A DNA stretch of 64,000 nt, taken from the NCBI GenBank assembly GCA_024802545.1, contig CP103416.1, positions 310,001-374,000 of the forward strand, read 5' to 3'. The notes beneath the pieces were generated by a model, which worked only from the letters and a program-made list of their open reading frames with translations, did no database searches and was not told the origin of the DNA. The position numbers and the translations under genes were made by a program. Positions 55,080 to 62,972 of this stretch are shown here, in pieces. Each line of letters opens with the position of its first letter. Positions within the stretch are counted from its first letter, which is position 1. This DNA comes from SAR92 clade bacterium H455. GTDB taxonomy: Bacteria > Pseudomonadota > Gammaproteobacteria > Pseudomonadales > Porticoccaceae.

Positions 55080-55121
55080 AAGATGTCCAGTAGCAAGATA
55101 TCCAGTAGCAAAAGCTCCAGG
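55080..55121. repeat. Imperfect 15-bp tandem repeat downstream of ntrC
   Basis: AAGATGTCCAGTAGC (55080-55094) is followed directly by AAGATATCCAGTAGC (55095-55109), one mismatch, and a degenerate AAAAGCTCCAGG. It lies between the ntrC stop and the terminator. Confidence 0.75.
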
Positions 55122-55125
55122 CAAT

Positions 55126-55160
55126 AAAAAACCCCGCTCTTGAACAAGGCGGGGTTTTTA
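55126..55160. terminator. Bidirectional terminator between ntrC and secB
   Basis: AAAAACCCCGC pairs with GCGGGGTTTTT around an 11-base loop. The A and T flanks make it suitable for both the plus-strand ntrC and the minus-strand secB transcripts. Confidence 0.88.
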
Positions 55161-55182
55161 TTGGTCAGCGATTAACTGCTAA

Positions 55183-55695
55183 TCAGTGAGTGCTGCTCTC
55201 TGGCGCCGCGGCCGCCTCTTGCTTGGCTGCTGCCTGCTGAACTGCAGAGGCAAATAGCGCTTCAAAATTAATCGGTGGGATCATCAGCGGAGGAAATGAG
55301 CCTTTGGTCAACGTACTGTCGATGGTCTCGCGAGCATAGGGTAGTAACATACTTGGGCAAGTAACATTAAGCACTTGAGCCAGTTGACCACCTTCCAAAC
55401 CTTCCACTGTAAATAGGCCAGCTTGGTCTACCTCAATCAGGTAAATAGTTTCTTCTTCGTCCTTGACCGTTACTGTAATACGCAGAGCGACTTCATAAAC
55501 GCCCTCGGCAATCTTATTGGTCTTGGTGCTCAGATCCTGATTCACCTTCGGAGTCCACTGCTTCTGAAAAGCTTCTGCGCCTTGGGGAGTCTCAAATGAG
55601 AGGTCTTTTACATAGATGCGCTGCACGGCAAACTTGGGTGCCGGTGCTTGTTCTTCGCTGGCTGCTTCTGGGGCAGTGGTCGTTTCGTCAGTCAT
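55183..55695 (-). CDS. secB: Protein-export chaperone SecB
   Basis: A 170-residue cytoplasmic tetrameric chaperone that keeps preproteins unfolded for SecA. The core FAVQRIYVKDLSFETPQGAEAF, the EVALRITVTVKDEEETIYLIEVDQAGLF strand region and CPSMLLPYARETIDSTLTKGSFPPLMIPPINFEALF are diagnostic. An acidic Ala/Glu/Pro-rich N-terminal tail of about 20 residues and an Ala-rich C-terminus flank the core. It is downstream of grxC, as in E. coli and Pseudomonas. Confidence 0.97.
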   Translation of the reverse strand: MTDETTTAPEAASEEQAPAPKFAVQRIYVKDLSFETPQGAEAFQKQWTPKVNQDLSTKTNKIAEGVYEVALRITVTVKDEEETIYLIEVDQAGLFTVEGLEGGQLAQVLNVTCPSMLLPYARETIDSTLTKGSFPPLMIPPINFEALFASAVQQAAAKQEAAAAPESSTH

Positions 55696-55736
55696 GATTG
55701 AACCCTTAAAAGTAATAATTTTATTATGTTAGCTTC

Positions 55737-56021
55737 TTATATGGAGACTGTTTCGCCGCTTTCAACCCCGGCCTGGAGCACAGCATCAAAAGTGCCCTGG
55801 CGCTCTAAGTCACGCAATTCATCAAAGCCACCAATATGCTGAGTGCCAAACCAAATCTGTGGCACTGTGTTGCGTCCGCTCTTGGCGATCAGTTTACCCC
55901 GTAGTTCGGTATTGTTGTCGATCGAAATATCTTGGTAATCTATGCCCTTGGCGGTGAGTAACCGTCTTGCGGCAGTGCAGAAAGGGCAAAATCGAGTGCC
56001 AAATAGTACAACGTGAGACAT
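55737..56021 (-). CDS. grxC: Glutaredoxin 3
   Basis: A 94-residue glutaredoxin. The redox motif is CPFC (GTRFCPFCTAARRLL; E. coli GrxC has CPYC), the cis-proline lies in RNTVPQIWFGTQHIGGFDEL, and the GG-D motif binds glutathione. The fold is complete and the length normal. It lies between yibN and secB; the three-gene order is conserved. Phe in CPFC is an accepted variant. Confidence 0.93.
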   Translation of the reverse strand: MSHVVLFGTRFCPFCTAARRLLTAKGIDYQDISIDNNTELRGKLIAKSGRNTVPQIWFGTQHIGGFDELRDLERQGTFDAVLQAGVESGETVSI

Positions 56022-56075
56022 GTAAATTCCTTGAGTAGCGCCATCGAATGGCGACGAGAGAGATCAGGCGACCAA

Positions 56076-56489
56076 TTACTTACCTGTTACAAGAGGAAGG
56101 CCTGCGCCCTGCCACTCGCTGATGCCGCCGCTAAGGCGTCGAGCATCGTAGTTGTCTTTAGTCAGCAATTTGCCGGCGCCACCGGAGTGTTGGCCGATCT
56201 TATCAACCACCACAATAGTCTTGCCGCGTGACTTTTCCAGTTCACCAATACGGCTGGCGAGCTTGGTGTGGGGGATATTGCGCGAGCCATGGATATGACC
56301 GCTTTCAAACTCCGCTGTGGTCCGCACATCCACTACCACGGCCTGGTCGTTATTCATTAAGCGAACCAGCTCAGCTGTGCCAAGGGTCTTGCCGCTTTTG
56401 CTCTGTTCGGTGAATAAAAACACACCGATTAACGCGAGCAACAATGAAATAAGAAGCCACTGCTCACTGACAAATATAAAAATATTCAC
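56076..56489 (-). CDS. yibN: Membrane-anchored rhodanese-like protein, YibN type
   Basis: A 137-residue protein with one N-terminal membrane helix (about residues 10-26) and a rhodanese domain (about 35-130) beginning AELVRLMNNDQAVVVDVRTTAEFESGHIHGSRNIPHT. The usual active-site Cys position reads VVDKIGQHSGGA, so the catalytic cysteine of sulfurtransferases is missing; this is noted as an oddity. It starts the yibN-grxC-secB run. In E. coli and Pseudomonas gpmI lies next to yibN, but here gpmI is about 26 kb away. Confidence 0.88.
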   Translation of the reverse strand: MNIFIFVSEQWLLISLLLALIGVFLFTEQSKSGKTLGTAELVRLMNNDQAVVVDVRTTAEFESGHIHGSRNIPHTKLASRIGELEKSRGKTIVVVDKIGQHSGGAGKLLTKDNYDARRLSGGISEWQGAGLPLVTGK

Positions 56490-56660
56490 GTCGTATTTTC
56501 CATTGGTAAAATTATTATGAAGGCTAACCGAGGTAACTGGTTGGCGCCTTGAGCACTCTGTTCAAAAGCCTCTGCGGCGCGCAGTATACACAGGAATTTC
56601 AGCTTGAGCTAACACTGCAGTGCGGCGGGTAATTCGGCTCTTAAGTCGCGGCCGATAGAG

Positions 56661-57482
56661 TCACTGCCAGCGGTGCCAGACTGGCACGCAATCTTCTGGT
56701 AGTGGTGCAACATGGCCAAGTGATGCCCAGGGTTGGTCGGGGCTGTGAAAGTCTGATCCACAGGAGGCTTCCAATCCGCTTTCGCGACAAAGACGCGCCA
56801 TATCGCGGGTTAGTGACGGCACCTGAGCACCAGAAATAACTTCCATTGCCTCGCCTCCTGCCGCCTTAAAATCGGTGATCAGTTCAATTAATTTAGAGCG
56901 AGTTAATTTGTATTTGGTCGGGTGAGCCAGCACTGCCACTCCGCCGGCATCGCGGATCCAGTTAATCACTGTCTTGGGATCGGCCCATTGATCTTTAACG
57001 TCGCCAACCTTGCCTGCACCCAGATAGCGTTTAAACGCCTGCTGGATGTTACTAACGGCGCCAATCGCCACCAGATGCTGGGCAAAGTGTGGTCGCCCAA
57101 CTTGAGGGCCACTGGAAAATGACTTTGCTCCCTCAAGGCAGTCAGCAAAGCCCAGCCGTGCGAGCCTTTCGGCAATGATTTCCCCTCGCCCCTCGCGCGC
57201 CTGAGATTGCTTTGCCACTGCTTCGACTATGGAGTTGCTATGGGTATCTACATTGAGCCCCACTATATGTACTCCGCGGCGGTTCCATTGGCTGGATAAT
57301 TCAATTCCGGGAATAATCCGCAGTCCAGTCTCCATATCAGCCAATATCTGATAAGCCGCCAGAGTGTCGTGGTCGGTAATCGAGAGCATATCTATTTCAC
57401 GCTCACGAGCGAGATCAATTAGCGCGGCTGGATCTAGGGTGCCGTCGGATGCAGTGGTATGACAGTGGAAATCAATATTCAT
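56661..57482 (-). CDS. rnm: PHP-domain phosphoesterase (RNase AM/YciV-like)
   Basis: A 273-residue PHP-domain enzyme. Metal-binding motifs are present: DFHCHTTASDG (residues 4-14), ITDHDTLAAY (36-45), GIELSSQW (59-66), GRPHFAQHL, VLAHPTKY and the C-terminal GSDFHSPDQP. In E. coli the homolog (RNase AM, formerly TrpH/YciV) is a 5' to 3' exoribonuclease that trims 5' ends of 5S and other rRNAs and recycles 3',5'-bisphosphates. It is divergent from sprT across about 60 bases. Confidence 0.9.
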   Translation of the reverse strand: MNIDFHCHTTASDGTLDPAALIDLAREREIDMLSITDHDTLAAYQILADMETGLRIIPGIELSSQWNRRGVHIVGLNVDTHSNSIVEAVAKQSQAREGRGEIIAERLARLGFADCLEGAKSFSSGPQVGRPHFAQHLVAIGAVSNIQQAFKRYLGAGKVGDVKDQWADPKTVINWIRDAGGVAVLAHPTKYKLTRSKLIELITDFKAAGGEAMEVISGAQVPSLTRDMARLCRESGLEASCGSDFHSPDQPWASLGHVAPLPEDCVPVWHRWQ

Positions 57483-57544
57483 TTATTAGCTGTGCCGGAA
57501 ATTTCACGTATTGTAACAGGCTCGCTCCACGTATACTGAGCCTC

Positions 57545-58072
57545 ATGATTGAGCCAATCTCTGAATTTCAAATGCGCCAAGTCGAGGCGGCCACCAAACA
57601 CTGTGTTGAAAAGGCCTCGCAACTCTATGGTCGCCGATTCGATGCCATAACCGTGCATTTTGATCTTAAGGGTAAATGCGCCGGCATGTATCAAGTGAAG
57701 GGTCGCAATCGACGCATTCGTTACAACCCTTGGCTGTTTGCGAAATATTTTGAAGACAGCCTCACTGACACCGTAACCCACGAGGTCGCCCACTATGTGG
57801 TGGATTGTCTCTATGGCTTGCGGCGGGTCAAACCTCATGGTGTTGAGTGGAAGTCGGTGATGGTGGATCTGGGTGCCGAGCCCAAGGCCACCGGGAGCTA
57901 TGATCTAACCGGCATTCCGGTACGGCAATACGCCGTTTTCGCCTATAAGTGTGGCTGCAGAACACACCAGCTAACCAGCCTGCGACACAAAAAAATTCTC
58001 CAGCGACGAGCCCAGTATCGCTGCCAGTTCTGCCATGGCTTTCTAGTCGCCGATATTGCAGCCAGCGCATGA
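57545..58072 (+). CDS. sprT: SprT-like zinc metalloprotein
   Basis: A 175-residue protein of the SprT family. The HExxH zinc motif is THEVAHYV (His79, Glu80, His83), with a further His near 98 in KPHGVEW. A C-terminal zinc ribbon has CGC near 138 and CQFC near 160. Length matches E. coli SprT (165). The frame is open 32 codons further upstream into the divergent rnm gene, but MIEPISEFQM is chosen by position and homology. Its stop codon overlaps the start of the next gene (ATGA). Confidence 0.92.
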   Translation: MIEPISEFQMRQVEAATKHCVEKASQLYGRRFDAITVHFDLKGKCAGMYQVKGRNRRIRYNPWLFAKYFEDSLTDTVTHEVAHYVVDCLYGLRRVKPHGVEWKSVMVDLGAEPKATGSYDLTGIPVRQYAVFAYKCGCRTHQLTSLRHKKILQRRAQYRCQFCHGFLVADIAASA

Positions 58073-58317
58073 ACCAGTGGTTTGTCTATCTTATTCGGGC
58101 CACAGATCAGTCGATTTACACGGGCATTACCACTGACGTTGAGCGACGTTTTAACGAGCATCTCAATGGGCGCGCCGGAGCCAAATACTTTCGTGGGCGC
58201 AGTCCAGAAGAGGTTGTCTTTGTCGAGGGTGGGCATGACCGCAGCAGCGCCAGCATTCGCGAGGCGCAAATCAAAAAGCTTTCCCGCCAGCACAAGCTCG
58301 CCTTAATAAAGTCTTAG
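58069..58317 (+). CDS. GIY-YIG domain protein, UPF0213/YhbQ-like
   Basis: An 82-residue protein with a single GIY-YIG nuclease domain: WFVYLIRATDQSIYTGITTD carries the degenerate GIY (VYL) and YIG (YTG) elements, RRFNEH has the catalytic Arg, and REAQIKKLSRQHKLALI contains the Glu-x-x-x-Lys segment. Such short proteins of the YhbQ type are structure-specific nucleases of unclear role. The ATG overlaps the sprT stop by four bases, so it is probably translationally coupled to sprT. Confidence 0.88.
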   Translation: MNQWFVYLIRATDQSIYTGITTDVERRFNEHLNGRAGAKYFRGRSPEEVVFVEGGHDRSSASIREAQIKKLSRQHKLALIKS

Positions 58318-58334
58318 ACGTTTTTGCTTTATGG

Positions 58335-58356
58335 TTGTATAGACATATTGTATAAG
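58335..58356 (+). promoter_or_regulatory. Operator-like sequence upstream of GntR-family regulator, copy 1
   Basis: TTGTATAGACATATTGTATA contains the 12-mer GTATAGACATAT (58337-58348). It resembles TTGTATAGACAA-type operators of HutC repressors and lies about 150 bases upstream of the regulator start. Confidence 0.55.
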
Positions 58357-58480
58357 CTACTCAGAATAAATTGTTCTGGTTACATTCTCTTGATTACCCT
58401 ATATTATTAGCCGATAGGCTGTAGCTCTTAAATCAGTCAGTAGAGAATGCCTATCCATTATTGGTATAGCCCGATTATTC

Positions 58481-58492
58481 GTATAGACATAT
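58481..58492 (+). promoter_or_regulatory. Operator-like sequence upstream of GntR-family regulator, copy 2
   Basis: An identical GTATAGACATAT 12-mer, 144 bases downstream of the first and 15 bases before the ATG at 58507. Binding here would block translation-proximal transcription, suggesting autorepression. Confidence 0.55.
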
Positions 58493-58506
58493 GTTGGTGG
58501 TATTTT

Positions 58507-59223
58507 ATGAGTCGAGTTAGAGATGTATTGCCTCGATATGCGCAAATCAAAAGTCACCTCAAAGCCCAGCTTGCATCTGGTCTGTGGCAGGTCGGCGAGC
58601 GTATTCCTTCGGAAACTCAGCTCTCAGAGGCGTTCTCGGTTAGCCGCATGACGGCGCGCCGAGCGGTGCAGGAGTTGGCGAACGAAGGCCTGCTAGAGCG
58701 CTCGGTGGGTGCTGGCACCTTTGTAACGCAGCCGCCATCGCCGGTCTCAGCTGTGGAATTGCCTGACTTCAATCAGCAGTTTAGTTTCAGTAACCCTCAA
58801 TATAGCAACCGGCTTATTACCTTGGAGGCGATTGCCGCAGAGCGTGATATTGCCTCACTACTCGGGTTGACTGAGGGGGAATTGATCTATCATTCGGTAG
58901 TCGTGCACTCGATTGCCTCTGTTCCAATGCAGTGGGAAGAGTGTTTTGTAAGCCCCGCACTGGTGCCAGCCTATCTCAAACAAAATTATCAGAGGGTCAG
59001 TCCGCAAGTCTATTTGAACTGGGTCATCAGCCCGAGCCGAGATGAGCATCAGTTGCAGGCGATAACTGCTGATGCAGTGATTACTGGTGCGCTGGGTTTG
59101 GCAACACTGAGTCCCTGTATCAAGATAAGCCGTCGCAGTTGGTATCACGATCGAGTGATCAGTGTAAGTCGTCGCATTGCCAGCGGCGCGAACTGTCGCA
59201 TTGGTGTGGAGTTATTGCTGTAA
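58507..59223 (+). CDS. GntR-family (HutC subfamily) transcriptional regulator
   Basis: A 238-residue regulator. Residues about 8-78 form the winged helix (PRYAQIKSHLKAQLASGLWQ, RIPSETQLSEAFSVSRMTARRAVQELANEGLLER, GAGTFV). The rest is a UTRA ligand-binding domain typical of HutC (VPMQWEECFVSPALVPAYL, LQAITADAVITGALGL, SRRSWYHDRVISVSRRIASG). HutC represses histidine-utilisation genes and uses urocanate as inducer, but no hut genes are in the window, so the ligand remains open. The frame starts 20 codons upstream; the ATG at 58507 is chosen because the operator-like copy lies in the extension and the N-terminus fits the family. Confidence 0.87.
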   Translation: MSRVRDVLPRYAQIKSHLKAQLASGLWQVGERIPSETQLSEAFSVSRMTARRAVQELANEGLLERSVGAGTFVTQPPSPVSAVELPDFNQQFSFSNPQYSNRLITLEAIAAERDIASLLGLTEGELIYHSVVVHSIASVPMQWEECFVSPALVPAYLKQNYQRVSPQVYLNWVISPSRDEHQLQAITADAVITGALGLATLSPCIKISRRSWYHDRVISVSRRIASGANCRIGVELLL

Positions 59224-59276
59224 CGTCTCCGAAAATCTGCTTAATTAAGCATAAAATTAGTTTAAAAGAGTCTAAC

Positions 59277-59762
59277 GTGAAAAAAATTGCTGTATTTGTT
59301 GATGTGCAAAATATCTATTACACGGTTAAAGAACAGTTTGGCTGTTACTTTAACTACCGTGAACTTTGGCGTCAGCTCAGTGCGCAGGGTGAGATTGTTC
59401 AGGCAGACGCCTATGCCATCGAACGCAACGATGCTGGGCAGCGTGGCTTTCAACAGGTGCTTCGCGAAATAGGTTTCGAGGTCAAGCTTAAGCCCTTTAT
59501 TCAGCGCAGCGATGGGTCGGCAAAGGGCGACTGGGACGTGGGTATTGCCATTGATATGATGGATTGCGCTGCCAGTGACAATCCGCCGGATGAAATCGTA
59601 CTGCTATCTGGAGATGGTGATTTTGATTTGCTGCTTACTCGAGTGAGCCAGCGTTATGATATTGCGACCAGTGTCTACGGTGTCGCGGCGCTCACGGCAG
59701 CATCACTGATTGATGCTGCCGATCACTTTCAACCGATTCAGGCTACGCTTTTACTTAAGTAA
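59277..59762 (+). CDS. NYN-domain (LabA-like) protein
   Basis: A 161-residue protein with a PIN-like NYN domain: KIAVFVDVQNIYYTVKEQ at the start, then KGDWDVGIAIDMMD and the acidic VLLSGDGDFDLLLTRV motif. These Asp residues form a metal-dependent nuclease-type site as in LabA/DUF88 proteins; RNA cleavage is possible but unproven. The best start is a GTG at 59277, because upstream codons overlap the preceding regulator gene in another frame. The 3' end overlaps the convergent hypothetical gene by 8 bases. Confidence 0.85.
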   Translation: MKKIAVFVDVQNIYYTVKEQFGCYFNYRELWRQLSAQGEIVQADAYAIERNDAGQRGFQQVLREIGFEVKLKPFIQRSDGSAKGDWDVGIAIDMMDCAASDNPPDEIVLLSGDGDFDLLLTRVSQRYDIATSVYGVAALTAASLIDAADHFQPIQATLLLK

Positions 59763-60129
59763 TAATCCCGCCGCCGGAATTACCCATACCGCCACCGCCT
59801 TGGCCTGGAATGACGATCTTCGAGGCCTGTTCACGGCGCATTTTCTCAATTTCTTGGCTAGCTTCTTCAACGGCTATCTGCGCCTTGCCCGCAAAGTCTC
59901 TGGCGGCTTCGCCAATAGTCTCTCCATCCAGTGCAAAGTTAAGCGGTATAGCGCCCATCTGAGTCATCACCTGGGCTGAGCCAAAAAATGCTACAGCGCG
60001 ATCTGGGTCGTCGCTGCCATCGGCCTTCACCGGAATAAGCTTGCGGATCGCACCCATCTTTTGATCGGTAAAGTTCTCTTCGCGAAACAGGGCGTTGGAA
60101 TCCATGGCGGTATTATTTTCAGTGGTCAT
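59755..60129 (-). CDS. Conserved hypothetical protein
   Basis: A 124-residue soluble protein I do not recognise by function. The core ALFREENFTDQKMGAIRKLIPV, then DPDRAVAFFGSAQVMTQMGAIPLNFALDG, leads into a helical segment (IGEAARDFAGKAQIAVEEASQEIEKMRREQ) predicted to form a coiled coil, and a Gly-rich tail GQGGGGMGNSGGG. The pattern resembles small uncharacterised cytoplasmic proteins of proteobacteria. It lies downstream of the arsJ/GAPDH genes on the same strand and overlaps the NYN gene tail-to-tail. Confidence 0.72.
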   Translation of the reverse strand: MTTENNTAMDSNALFREENFTDQKMGAIRKLIPVKADGSDDPDRAVAFFGSAQVMTQMGAIPLNFALDGETIGEAARDFAGKAQIAVEEASQEIEKMRREQASKIVIPGQGGGGMGNSGGGIIT

Positions 60130-60218
60130 AATAAATTCTTTAGGTGATTAAAAAAGCGCCAGCCTAGCAGACCCAGTTTCCGCAGTAAAAGGTTCCGCAG
60201 TAAAAGCCTGTCTGCCAA

Positions 60219-61448
60219 TTAACCCGGCAGCTTTTTCGAGATTACCGCAGTGGTGATCAGCATTCCCGAGGAGAGTAGCAAGCAGGCAGCTAAGCCAAAC
60301 TGTTGATAGATCAAGCCAGAGAGCAGGGTGCCCACCAATCGGCCTGCGGCGTTGCACATATAGTAAAAGCCAACATCCAGAGAGGCGCCATCTTCACGAG
60401 CATAGGCGACAATCAGGTAGGAATGAATCGACGAGTTAATGGCAAATAGAGCGCCAAATACTAGCAGTCCAGACACTAATCCGATTGCCAGCAGACTAGT
60501 ATTGCTCCCCGCGACATAAAGACCGCCAGCGATTGCGGCAGGCACTAGACAGAGTAGTGCAACCCACCTAAATGCAGTTCTCCCGGAGGGCTGAGTCATG
60601 TTACTGTCTTTTATCGTCTTGCCAACAATGGTGACTTTAGGGGCCACTGCTTGCACCATACCGTAGGCGATAACCCAGGCGGCCATCATGGTTCCCACCT
60701 GCACATAGCTCCATTGCAATTGGCTCTGCAAAAATACCGGCAGTGCCACAACAAACCAAACATCTCGCGAGCCAAACAGAAAAAACCGCGCTGTACTGAG
60801 CCGATTGACTGCGCTGCTCTTGGAGAACAGATGTTGAAACGGCTGAGATTTTTTGGCTATACCTGTGCTGCGGTCTAGCAGTAGAACACTGAGTATCAGC
60901 ACAGCGCCTAAAGCAGTGGCCATGACTGCCACCGCATTTTGGAATCCCACCGTGGCTAAAAGCCAGCCGCCAAGAAAAAAACCAACGCCTTTTAGTGCAT
61001 TTTTTGATCCGGTCAGCAGTGCGATCCAATGGTAGAGTTGACCCTGAGCATCTGCGGGCACCAGTGACTTAATGCTCGCCTTGGCACCCATTTTGTTGAG
61101 ATCTTTGCCAATCCCGGATAGCGCTTGGGCGACCATCACGTAGACCACATTGAGTATTGAGCTGTCCACCGTTAGCAACAGCAGAGCCGCAATTTGCAGC
61201 GCCAGGCCCATCTGCATGGTGACGGTTAAGCCAATGGTGGTGGCCAGCCAGCCAGCGTATAAGTTAGTAATCACTCCGAATAGCTCGTAAAGCACCAAAA
61301 GGCCGGCTATTTCAATTGGGCTGTAGCCCAACTGGTGAAAAAATAGCACCACCAGCATACGCAGGGCCCCGTCGCTGAGCGTAAAAGCCCAGTAACTCAG
61401 GGTAACTAAACCGTATTGGGTGGCAGGCGCTTTCAGATCGAAGTTCAT
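60219..61448 (-). CDS. arsJ: MFS transporter ArsJ (organoarsenical efflux)
   Basis: A 409-residue major facilitator protein with 12 predicted membrane helices. The N-terminus QYGLVTLSYWAFTLSDGALRMLVVLFFHQLGYSPIEIAGLLVLYELFGVITNLYAGW fits ArsJ. ArsJ exports 1-arseno-3-phosphoglycerate made by a companion GAPDH from arsenate, which then decays outside the cell. The GAPDH gene lies 49 bases upstream on the same strand, strong support for the assignment. No arsR or other ars gene is adjacent. Confidence 0.88.
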   Translation of the reverse strand: MNFDLKAPATQYGLVTLSYWAFTLSDGALRMLVVLFFHQLGYSPIEIAGLLVLYELFGVITNLYAGWLATTIGLTVTMQMGLALQIAALLLLTVDSSILNVVYVMVAQALSGIGKDLNKMGAKASIKSLVPADAQGQLYHWIALLTGSKNALKGVGFFLGGWLLATVGFQNAVAVMATALGAVLILSVLLLDRSTGIAKKSQPFQHLFSKSSAVNRLSTARFFLFGSRDVWFVVALPVFLQSQLQWSYVQVGTMMAAWVIAYGMVQAVAPKVTIVGKTIKDSNMTQPSGRTAFRWVALLCLVPAAIAGGLYVAGSNTSLLAIGLVSGLLVFGALFAINSSIHSYLIVAYAREDGASLDVGFYYMCNAAGRLVGTLLSGLIYQQFGLAACLLLSSGMLITTAVISKKLPG

Positions 61449-61497
61449 CGCGGGTTATCGAGTTCTCAAAATGGATTGTTGGTAGTGATTATTCATT

Positions 61498-62511
61498 CTA
61501 GCGTTCAATTGATGTTGCAACCTTGGCCGCCAGCTCCATCATGCGATTAACGTAGCCAATCTCATTGTCATACCAGATAAGCAATTTTACCTGAGATTTG
61601 TTGATCACCATGGTGGATAAGCCATCGACAACGCCCGAGCGCTTATCATTAGTGTAATCCACTGAGACCAGCGGCTGGTCTGAGAAGCCAAGGATACCGT
61701 TTAAACGTCCCTCAGATGCAGTGCGCAGCGCGTCATTAACCTGATCGACATCAACCTCACTCTCTAGCTCAAACACACAGTCAGTCAATGAGGCATTGGC
61801 TAGAGGCACCCGCACAGCCAAGCCATTAATACGCCCTTTGAGCTCGGGAAAAATTTCTGTGATTGCTGTGGCTGAACCGGTGCTGGTGGGGATGAGGGAT
61901 AGGCCGCTGGCCCGAGAGCGTCGCAGGTCACTGTGGTATTCATCGAGAATACTCTGGGTATTGGTGATGTCATGAATAGTGGTAATCGCGGCATGCTTGA
62001 TGCCAAAGCTCTTCAGCAGCACATCCACCACAGGTGCCAGGCAGTTGGTGGTGCAAGAGGCGGCGGTCACTATGGCTTGGTTTGTGTAGAGGTGGTCGTT
62101 GACCCCCATCACTATATTGAGAGTACCGTCTTTTACCGGTGCAGAGACTACTACTTTTTTTACAGATTGATCAAAGTAGGGTGCCAGTGCTTTCTGAGAC
62201 TTAAAAGTGCCGGTGCATTCGACCACCATGTCCACGCCGGACCAGTTGGTGTCGGCAATATGTTGGTTCTGGCTGTAGGCTATGGATTGGCCCTCAATCA
62301 CTATTCTCGCCTCGCTGCCAGAGCCCTCGCTAGTAATACTCTTGTCCCAGGTGCCGTGTACGGAATCGTATTTCAACAGGTGTGCGGCAGCATGCGCATC
62401 GCCGACAACTTCATTGATCTGCACGATTTCGTAATCATCGCGGTGCCATGCGGCGCGCAGTGCCAAACGGCCAATGCGACCAAAACCGTTAATCGCTACT
62501 TTTATTGTCAT
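61498..62511 (-). CDS. gap: Glyceraldehyde-3-phosphate dehydrogenase, ArsJ-associated
   Basis: A 337-residue phosphorylating GAPDH. The NAD-binding start is MTIKVAINGFGRIGRLALRA, the catalytic Cys153 lies in ASCTTNCLAPVV, and NDHLYTNQ and WYDNEIGYVNRMM are conserved. Next to arsJ it is predicted to use arsenate in place of phosphate, making the short-lived 1-arseno-3-phosphoglycerate exported by ArsJ. A role in central glycolysis cannot be excluded. The frame is open 32 codons further upstream, but the ATG at 62511 is the family start. Confidence 0.93.
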   Translation of the reverse strand: MTIKVAINGFGRIGRLALRAAWHRDDYEIVQINEVVGDAHAAAHLLKYDSVHGTWDKSITSEGSGSEARIVIEGQSIAYSQNQHIADTNWSGVDMVVECTGTFKSQKALAPYFDQSVKKVVVSAPVKDGTLNIVMGVNDHLYTNQAIVTAASCTTNCLAPVVDVLLKSFGIKHAAITTIHDITNTQSILDEYHSDLRRSRASGLSLIPTSTGSATAITEIFPELKGRINGLAVRVPLANASLTDCVFELESEVDVDQVNDALRTASEGRLNGILGFSDQPLVSVDYTNDKRSGVVDGLSTMVINKSQVKLLIWYDNEIGYVNRMMELAAKVATSIER

Positions 62512-62789
62512 AGAGTCTGATATCTCTTTTGTTAAGTGGTCCGTGAAGAGACCAGTCAGGCTAAAGATCGCCTGAATTTTGTCGACACAGCGCACAGTAT
62601 TTTGCATCAGCTGGTCAACTGTGAACAGGCAAACATTGAATTTGCCAACCGCTCGTGAGTAATCAACCGCAAATGGGTTTCAAATGCACCTTCTTGTAAT
62701 AAAGCAGACAGCGAAGCTGGTAGCGAAAGCTATTAACGCTCTCTGCCTGAATTGGAAGGAACCTATTGGATTGTACAGAGGATTTATGG

Positions 62790-62957
62790 ATGAACGGTTA
62801 CAGTTTTACTAGCTTGTTGATGATTACCTGCGGCGCTCTTCTAGGTGTCTCGATTGGCATATTTGCCTACGGCTCAGATTTTTGGACCAGTACTGGAATA
62901 GGCTGCGCGCTTGCCGCCTGTGTTGCAGTCAGTGAAATCTCCCCGATGTTTGATTAA
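62790..62957 (+). CDS. Small two-helix membrane protein, unknown function
   Basis: A 55-residue protein (MNGYSFTSLL onwards) with two hydrophobic stretches, about residues 8-27 and 34-47, separated by a short YGSDFWTSTG turn. An AGAGGA sequence with suitable spacing precedes the ATG at 62790; a TTG at 62766 is a longer alternative. No family was recognised. Two hairpins follow, one a clear terminator, which supports an expressed gene. It lies divergent from gap and converges with slyD. Confidence 0.6.
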   Translation: MNGYSFTSLLMITCGALLGVSIGIFAYGSDFWTSTGIGCALAACVAVSEISPMFD

Positions 62958-62972
62958 CTAATTCCCACCCAT

